Shown in pieces: positions 23,601 to 32,600 of a stretch of DNA of 64,000 nucleotides; the stretch's first letter is position 1, and each line of letters starts with the position of its first letter. The stretch spans positions 2,542,001 through 2,606,000 of the forward strand of contig CP099850.1 of NCBI GenBank assembly GCA_030062745.1, in the 5' to 3' direction. Source of the DNA: Capitulum mitella. Lineage: Eukaryota; Arthropoda; Thecostraca; Pollicipedomorpha; Pollicipedidae. A program made the translations under genes and the position numbers. The notes below the pieces were generated by a model. That model was not told where the DNA came from. It searched no databases and saw only the letters and a program-made list of their open reading frames with translations.

Positions 23601-26600
23601 CGGCTCTGACATCGGACTCGGGCGTGGTCCGAGTAAAGACCCCGTCTGACGCGACTCAGCTGACTGTCGGGCGCGTCGCCGCGGGCTCTGTCCTGGCGCC
23701 GCTGTGGGCGCCTCAGCCGGCGACAGCTGGGTGTCGGCGCGGCCACCTGCGCGGGCCGGGAGGGAGCAGAGGGACCGCCGGCGGACTGCTGCGGGGGCGC
23801 GCGGTCCGGCGGCCGGCCACCGGCCTCTTCCGTCGTATTGGCCCGTGCCGCCCTCGTGATGACGGCCACATGATTGGGACATTGACGGACTCGATAGGGT
23901 ATCGGCCGGGATCGACCGGACCGGGCGGCGGCCGCTCGCGTGGCCGCCGCCGGCCAATGAGCCGGTCCCGCCCGTGCGTGCGGCCCGGGATGGCGTGAGG
24001 TGGACTTGATGGCCGCGTTGCGGGCTGCGCGGCCAGGAGGGGACTGCGCACGGCGGGGATTGTCGGCACCGGAGCCGCCGTCTCTGCGGGTCGGCACCCG
24101 TCGCCGCCGACTGCCGGAAGAGGTGGCGGATGACGACGGTCGTGGTGTGCCCGTGCTTCGAAGTGTATAAGGCTGCTGTTGCTGCACGGCGATTAGATCA
24201 TGATGGCACACTACGCACTGCTACGCACAAGGACAAGTGATGCAGTGAAAAATGTTTAAAGTATATAAACAGCGTTTGCCATTTAGCAGTACACTGAGGA
24301 ATGACACGTAGATACACCACTAGGCATGAATACAAATGTGTGTTGTGTAAAACGCGAGTGCCCCAACATACATGGGAAAAACCAGCATCACTCTTGTCAT
24401 GTATGTAAAAGGGCGTTTGGAAACATCTCGGTAACGCTGAGTATCGCGAGATGAATGTTACCATATTGCATAGTCCCATGTAATTTCCGTATTCCGTCGC
24501 TATAGTTGGAGCTTTTTCCTGTTTGTGCTTGAAGGCACCAAGGAAATGATACGCCGGACATTCATCTTGGGTGACGCACTTCCCGTTTTTTTTCGGAGGG
24601 GCCGTAATTTCTACAAACATAGGTCCACACCGCTGATTGCTGGCAAGGCTAATACGTTGTTGATGGCACCGCGTAAAAACAGTAATAACTACCGCGGTTT
24701 TGACTGATGTGGGCGTAATGGTGTCATATGGACGGGAAAACTGTGGTCTGAGAAAACATTGAAAGCAATAGAAAAGCTGCGAATAAATGTCCGTCTGCGG
24801 TGTTACAGACCTGCAGCAGATGCAACATGAGCCTGGCCTGTGCCATGTGCGGTGTTTCAGACCTGCAGCAGACGGAGCCTGACTTGTGCTGTGTTTGCGG
24901 TGTTTGAGACCTGCAGCAGACGGAGTCTGATCTGTGCTGTGTTTGCGGTGTTTGAGACCTGCAGCAGACGGAGTCTGACCTGTGCTGTGTTTGCGGTGTT
25001 TGAGACCTGCAGCAGACGGAGCCTGACCTGTGCTGTGTTTGCGGTGTTTGAGACCTGCAGCAGACGGAGTCTGACCTGTGCTGTGTTTGCGGTGTTTGAG
25101 ACCTGCAGCAGACGGAGCCTGACCTGTGCTGTGTTTGCGGTATTTGAGACCTGTGGCAGACGGAGTCTGACCTGTGCTGTGTTTGCGGTGTTTCAGACCT
25201 GCAGCAGATGGAGTCTGACCTGTGCTGTGTTTGCGGTGTTTCAGACCTGCAGCAGACGGAGTCTGACCTGTGCTGTGTATGCGGTGTTTCAGACCTGCAG
25301 CAGATGGAGTCTGACCTGTGCTGTGTTTGCGGTGTTTCAGACCTGCAGCAGATGGAGTCTGACCTGTGCTGTGTTTGCGGTGTTTCAGACCTGCAGCGGA
25401 TGGAGTCTGACCTGTGCTGTGTATGCGGCGTTTGAGACCTGCAGCAGACGGAGTCTGATCTGTGCTGTGTTTGCGGTGTTTCAGACCTGCAGCAGACGGA
25501 GTCTGGCCTGTGCTGTGTTTGCGATATTTGAGACCTGCAGCAGACGGAGCCTGACCTGTGCTGTGTTTACGGTATTTGAGACCTGTGGCAGACGGAGTCT
25601 GACCTATGCTGTGTATGCGGTGTTTCAGACCTGCAGCAGATGGAGTCTGACCTGTGCTGTGTTTGCGGTGTTTCAGACCTGCAGCAGATGGAGTCGCAGG
25701 CGGAGAGGCTGCGCCGTCAGCGGGAACCGTCCCTGCAGCACCTGCAGTCCACCGTGGACGCCGTCCGACTCTCGGTCGACCACATGAGCAACACGGTGAA
25801 GGAGGACCGCCAGCGCCAGGAGAGGCACAGGTTAGCCGTCCCTCCCCCTCCGCCAGTCGGCTCCGCCGCCGCCGGGGCGGACTGCGCCTGACTGGGAGAT
25901 CCCAAATGGCAGAGGAAGGCGTGGGAGCGCTGCTGAAGTCTCGAAGCTGATGTGCTTCCGTCCCGAGGCGCCTGTGGTGTTTGCGCGGTGGCTGAACGAA
26001 GACGGGTGGCACGGGCCTCGTGCTAATCCGCGGCGTGATGGCCGGCGTGATCGAGGATCGTTTTCCGGTGAACGGGAGATGTCTGCTTTGCTTTGTCTTG
26101 GACGAATGTGAGTTTAAACTGGCAATGTCAGTAGTCACCACCCATGCATCTGTACGTAGCATGTTGCAGTGTCATTGAGGCATCTGGCAGTAACGAAGTT
26201 CTGCGGGGTCTTCGAGTCGGTACCGGGTCAGTAGGTTTCCAGTTGTCGGCTCAGATTGACATTTCTCATAGCGCTGAGCGCCATTCGGCTCATTTATGAG
26301 ATAATAATATGCAAATGGAACCGATGACCTTCTTGGATCGCTGTCGTAAAGTTCAGCGGGTGGTGTTTCGAGACAATGTCATTTGAACGTGCCGGCCCAG
26401 TCCGCTCGAGTCGCCGTTCCCGAGTGACGGTCGCAAAATATGACGCATTTGCTTGCGCCACTCGCCGACAATTGCCGCAGCAGATTACAAGCAGAATACC
26501 GATGCTGCTGGTATTGCGGCCGTTGCCGTTCAGCCGTGGCCGAACTGGGCTTCGTTCATTTTCGGAAAACTGAGTCCGCGTGTTGTTGCGCGGCTCCTCT

Positions 26601-29600
26601 GCGGCAGGGTCGCGATTGTGACGTCTTCCATTGGCGAATCTTTGCAACACGAATGCCCGTCTGGATTTCTAAAACTTTTTGGATTTCAAGCCTTCTGAGC
26701 CATGCATTGTTGGCTGTACGAAATACGCTCGAAGTCGTTGCTCAACGTGGGAAAACTTACGTCACGTTGAATTGCGTGCTGTTTGACACACGACACGTTT
26801 TATATCTTTAGGCCGTAATTATGATGCTTGGGGGCCATTACCAGAGAGGTTGGGGAAAGTGAGCGTTGCGTCGTTTTATTTCTAGCAGCCTCCGCACATG
26901 TATTTGTTTGCTGTCGTCTTATCTCTTCCATGGCAAGGGGTAATACCAAGAGTACGTTCTTTATTTAACATAATGCATGCATTGCCGGTATTGTAAGCAG
27001 TGGCCTGGCTTTTTTCTTCTTTTTTTTTGCCTTGAATGAAATTTTTGTACTGGCGCGTTGTCTTGGTGCCATTTTTTTCGCTTTCCCATCGCTCGGTGTT
27101 CTGGATTTTATGCTACCTATTTTATGTGTGGCCGGCGACTTGTAACACGTGAACGAAGTCGCGCAGACTGAGCGGTGTCGGCCGCCGCTCGTGCAGCCGT
27201 AACGCCTTTGACCACCTCCCGCTGACGCGTGCTGACCGCCGCGCGCCGCGCCCTCCCAGGCAGGACGAGGCGACGTTCCTGGCGCAGGTGCGCGACGAAA
27301 TCCGGCGCAGCGTCACGGCCTCGATGGAGGAGCACACGGCGCGCGTGGCCACGCCCGTGAACCCGGCGGCGGCCGCGGCGGCCGGCGGCCAGCCGCTGCG
27401 CCAGCAGATCTCCCAGCTGATGGCCTACAAGCAGTACAACGCCGCCTTCCAGATGGTGAGCGGGCCGGCGGTCGCGGCGGTACCGGCGCGGCGTGATTGC
27501 CGGCCGGGCTGGGGCCGCGGCCGAGGCGGCCGGCCGACTTCGCGGCGGTACCGGCGCGGCGTGACTGCCGGCCGGTCCGGGGCCGCGGCCGAGGCGGCCG
27601 GCCGACTTCGCGGCGGTACCGGCGCGGCGTGATTGCCGGCCGGGCCGGGGCCGCGGCCGAGGCGGCCGGCCGACTTCGCGGCGGTACCGGCGCGGCGAGA
27701 TTGCCGGCCGGGCCGGGGCCGCGGCCGAGGCGGCCGGCCCACGCTGCAGCGCTCTCAGACAGATTGGCGCAGTCTGCGGCCGCGGTGAGCCGGGCCGCCC
27801 GCCATATCGGCTCGTTGGTCTCCGGCGAACTCGCCCCGGGCGGGGCTGTCTGCCGGACGCTGATGTCCGGCCGTGGCTGACGCGGCCGCGGCTAACACGG
27901 GGTCCGAATCGGTCCCCGGGGGAGAGGCGCCGACTCGGAAGGCGAACGACTAAAAATAACTTGGTGTTTATTTAACGTAAGGATAACGTTGAAGCGCTAA
28001 AGTTTCTTAATCAGGATGGTGCTCGTCAGGTTCCGTCGTCGAATGAGGGTGAAAACGTATTTTAAAACACAGATGGGGTCGTGATTTTTGTCGTGATCGT
28101 GATGTTTGTCGTGATCGTGAGGTTTGTCGGTAGGTTTTCATGCATTCTTCTTGAGTGCGTCTTTAAACGAGGAACATGCGTCTGATGACAGTCACAGGTA
28201 AATTGCGATGTTACCCCGACAGGCCCTAAAAGCAAGGAAACGAACACAGTACGAAGCATTTTTCCGGAGACAGGGGCATTAGCGTGAACTTGTGGCCCGT
28301 GGCCAGTGGCCGCCGGACCGCAGGCTTGAGTGAGGTGTCAGGGCTCTGCTAGCGGCCGTAGCACCGCCGGCCGGCCGCCGCCTCCGCCGGGCAGGCCGGC
28401 CCGCGCTGATGAGGGAATGTACGCCGCCAATGGCGCGGCGGCGCGTCGATTACACTACAAACGACGTCCGATGTTCCGGCTCCGTGTCGGACGGCGCCGG
28501 GCCGGGCCGGGCGGGCGCTGCCGGTGAGTGGGCGCCGCGGCGTCCGCCGGTCCGGCCCGGCCGGGAGCGGGCTGAGGTGGCTCCAGGCCGTCCGCCGCCG
28601 GAGCGGACGGTGCGATGGTTCATGGGCGATGCAGAAAGTGCCGATTGCTGAGTGATGAAGCGGCTTGCTGGCTGTTGTTGATTGGAGGAGAGTGAAGGGG
28701 AAGGGGGTGATGGGGAGAAGGTTGGTGAGCGTCCTTGAGGCATGTTTTGATGGTAAGGGATGAGCAGGTTGGCGTACTCGGAAACAGCAGGCGCTATGTG
28801 ACAGGTTGTTTGTATAGCCTGCTGCTGCATGTCTCAAAACAGATTTGATCCGTGTGCTTTGGCCGGGTGATTTTAGGACTGCAAAGCTTTCTAAACGGCG
28901 GTCTTAAAAGTTAATATGGAAAGCTCACTGACATGACCTGATAGACTGGTCGCCTGACTGCAATGCAGCGGGCTGGTTGGAAAATAGGCCATCGCCTGAC
29001 ACGAAGGCCTTGCTTGCTTGCCCCACACGGCCTCGCCGACCACGAATGAGAGCTCGGCTGCCGGTTTCGCGGGGGTCACGTTCGCCGAAGCACGTGCTCT
29101 GGTCCGGAAGTTCGGGTCTCCGACTTTTCGAAATTGAATTTCGTGGCAAAAATGCCCGCTGAGCCGCGTCCACTGTCGAATGCAGATTCCGTTACGCCGC
29201 GGCCGCCGGAATACGCCCTTGTTCCCGAGTACTACGCCGTCCCATTCGGGTCGAGCCGAAGTACGCGGTATTGAATTTTCCACACGCCATGAGTGCCGAC
29301 TGAGACCGGCAGGTGTATCGGACGCGGATTGCGTCATTTTGAAGCTGGAACGTACCTGTACGCCTTTGTATGTTTGTCTTGTGTCGTCCGTAACCGCCTT
29401 GCGCGGAGCGCGTGACGTTTTTTTTCCACCGTGAGCGTGTCACGCGAGTCGTTACGCTCTCCACAGGAACCCTTTCTTATCACGGTCTGTTAACTAAGCT
29501 CGGGAAATGGTAACCATGGTGGGCTTGCCCTTCACTTGTATGAAGCATGGATTATGTCCCATCAGACACTGTGGAATGCATGATAATATTTCATAAAGCT

Positions 29601-32600
29601 CGTTTTCATGAGGGAAGTTTGTTTCGGTGGTGGTAAATATTCCTTTTATTTCAGTTGAATACTCGGTAATTGGCGTGGCATAATGCTCATATAACTTTAT
29701 AGAGGCGCGGCATTTGATATTTGGTGTCGATGAAGATTACTGCATGAGTACTTTATGCCATTGCACTAATGCATTCATGTGAAATCATTAGCACATGCAT
29801 TTCATCCATGGTATCGGTCATGCTGATCATCATCGTAGGTTTGATTTTCGAGCGACGTGCACAACGTCTGCATACTGTTCAGTATTAATGGTAGTCACAA
29901 GACAAAATTAGACTGCAGTAAAAGTTACTCAAAGGACACCAGATAACGTCGTGCGTCTGAAATTCCACAGAGCTCCTGTTTTGACCAGACTCGAAGTTTG
30001 CGGTTGACGCGTTGCCTGACAAACACAAACATTTCGCGCAGGTTGGCCTCAAGTTCGAAAAACGGATTTTCATCCTGGCAGAGCGACCATTGATCATTCT
30101 TGCACCGTTATTCTGCGGAGGAAGATATACACCCTTGTGCATATTAATTGACTCAAACACTCAAAACAATAAAAATTATGTTTTTTGTCAAAATAATCGT
30201 TTATTCACATAATTTCTTCTTATTTTTTCGCATTTTAATACGTAGTATGACCACCTTTATTGTCTATCACTTGTGAAACCCGCTTGGGCATGGAATCTGT
30301 CAAGCTTTCGCAGTTTTCTTTTATCTGTTCGTCGTGGTACCAGACCTGAATTATGCCTTGTATCAGCTTGGTTTTGGTTGTACAATCCTTTTTGCGGAGA
30401 CGAGTCTTTATGATAGACCATAAATTTTCTATAGGATTTAAATCCGGCGAGTTTCCCGGCCAGTCCAAAACATTTATCTTGTTTGTTTTGAAAAAAATTG
30501 GTCACAATCTTCGACGTATGGCAAGGAGCCAGGTCCTGTTGCAAAACCCCTGAACCATCTGGAAACGCCTTCTGCATGTCTGGAATCGCCTTTCTCCGTA
30601 TCACGTCGATGTATTGGGCAGATTTCATCGTTCCTTCGACAGGATGAAGTGATCCCACGCCACCGAAACTGAAACAACCCCAAAACATTTTCTTTTCGGG
30701 GTGTTTCACGGTTTGCTTGATGTGACCTTCACGGACTTTCTCACCAGGAGAGCGTCGGACATGTTGACTCCTCTGTCCCTGAACGAAAAAATGGCTTTCG
30801 TCCGAAAACATGACCTTCCGCCAGTCTTCCTTTGTCCAGTGCCGGCACTTTTTTGCCCATAACAAACGTGTAGCCTTCATTTTCTCTGTAAGAAGTTGTT
30901 TTTTTAGTGGTCTGTGAGCCCTCCGACCGGTCTCTAGAAGCCTCCTTCGAACACTGCTCGAACTCACACTAACTCCAGATCCGGCTAGATCTTTTTGCAG
31001 ATCATCAGTAGTCTTTCGTGGTGCAAGTTTGCTTTGACGTATCAAATACAGATCATCTCTCGGCGTCGTTTTTCGTTTTCTTCCACAATTCCCTTTTCGT
31101 TTTGGTGACAGAGATCCAGTAGTAACTCCTTGTTTTATAATCCGTGAGACTGAGCGCTGACTGACACCAACTATCTTAGCGATCTCTCTCTGTGACTTCT
31201 CAGAATGTTCGAATAAAGTAAAAATCTTCGTCCGCTTCCTAGGCGTGATGTCCATTGTGTTAGAGCTGTTGTGTGTGTGCGATGAATGCTCAGTGAATCA
31301 ATGCCGCTGACGCAATGACGTGTATTGCATCAGCCAACCAAAATTCGCGCATGCGCAGTACACACTGGTTCCAAACTCACTTCGAAAAAGCTCTTACAAA
31401 AGCCTACGAACAAGCGTTGTTAAAAAACATGACTATGATAGTGGAAATCATTGTAAGATTGTATAACAAAACAGTATCTTCGAAAAACATGCAAAAACTG
31501 TACTGAGTCAATTAATATGCACAAGGGTGTATGTGTGATGCGAGACGAATTCACCAAAGGAAAAGGCTCATATATTCAACTTTGTTTGTTCAGATTGACA
31601 ACGCCTAACCTCGATAGCTCGTACAGGTTGAATGGTTGCATGGGATTGAGATGCAAGCTTTCAGATGTTTTTCGTATGCAGATATTCACGTGGGTCTTTC
31701 GCCTTGGGTATTTTTATGCATTTTAAGTTTCGATGTAGGGCATGCAATGAAGCCATGTCGTTGGAACCGCGACGTCTGGATTTGCGATAAACAAACCACA
31801 GTTTTAGAAGTACGCTGTCTGGTTTCGTGATAGCTACGCATGTTGGACTCCGATCACGGACGAGGCTGTGAGGCGAATGAGTTGTTTCAGCTACTACAAT
31901 TATATTAACGGCCGTCCCGGGCTGGTCCGGCCATAACGTCTTCCACAGACTTATACATCGGCCACCACTGAGCACCAGTTCATAAAGGTCTCGCCGTAAG
32001 AAAACTGCTTTCTTAAAATGTTTGGTATTGGCTTTCGCAGCGCGCCAGGTTGCAAGTTCTCTTTGCCAGAACTGTTCAGGAGTGACGCTTGGACTCCGAT
32101 GTGTGCGAGCGTTTTTGAACCACTTAGTAGTGGCAGCAAACCATGTCATGGGCGCTCGTGACTGTTAACTCGTACTTACTAGGTGCAAAATGCGGACTTA
32201 GATGAGAATCGACGACGATTGGTGACGTGGTCAGACTGTACGTGAAGCGTTTTGTCATCTCGCTGCGTTTCCGTTTGGACCTTGTGTGAAGCGTGGGCCG
32301 TTCCACTCGCGCCGCTGTCCGTCCGTTAGTCCGTTAGTCAGTTAGTCCGTTAGTCCGGTCTGGTGCTGCGTGACGCTCGCCTGACGACGTCCCCCGGCAG
32401 GCGCTGTCCGCCTCCGACCTGGACCTGGTCATGATGACGTGCGAGCTGGTGGAGCCGCAGCAGCTGTTCGCCGAGGCGCCGCCCTGTCCGCTGGCGCAGC
32501 CGGTGCTGCTGGCGCTGGTGCAGCAGCTGTCGGCCGACCTCAGCAAAAAGACCGACCTCAAGTGCAGGTACCGCCGACCGCTGCGGACCGTGTGGTCCTG

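Noticed and set aside
24800-25676. CRISPR-like regular array
   Set aside because: The whole 48-bp unit repeats with no unique spacers and it copies the adjacent exon border; this is a eukaryotic minisatellite.
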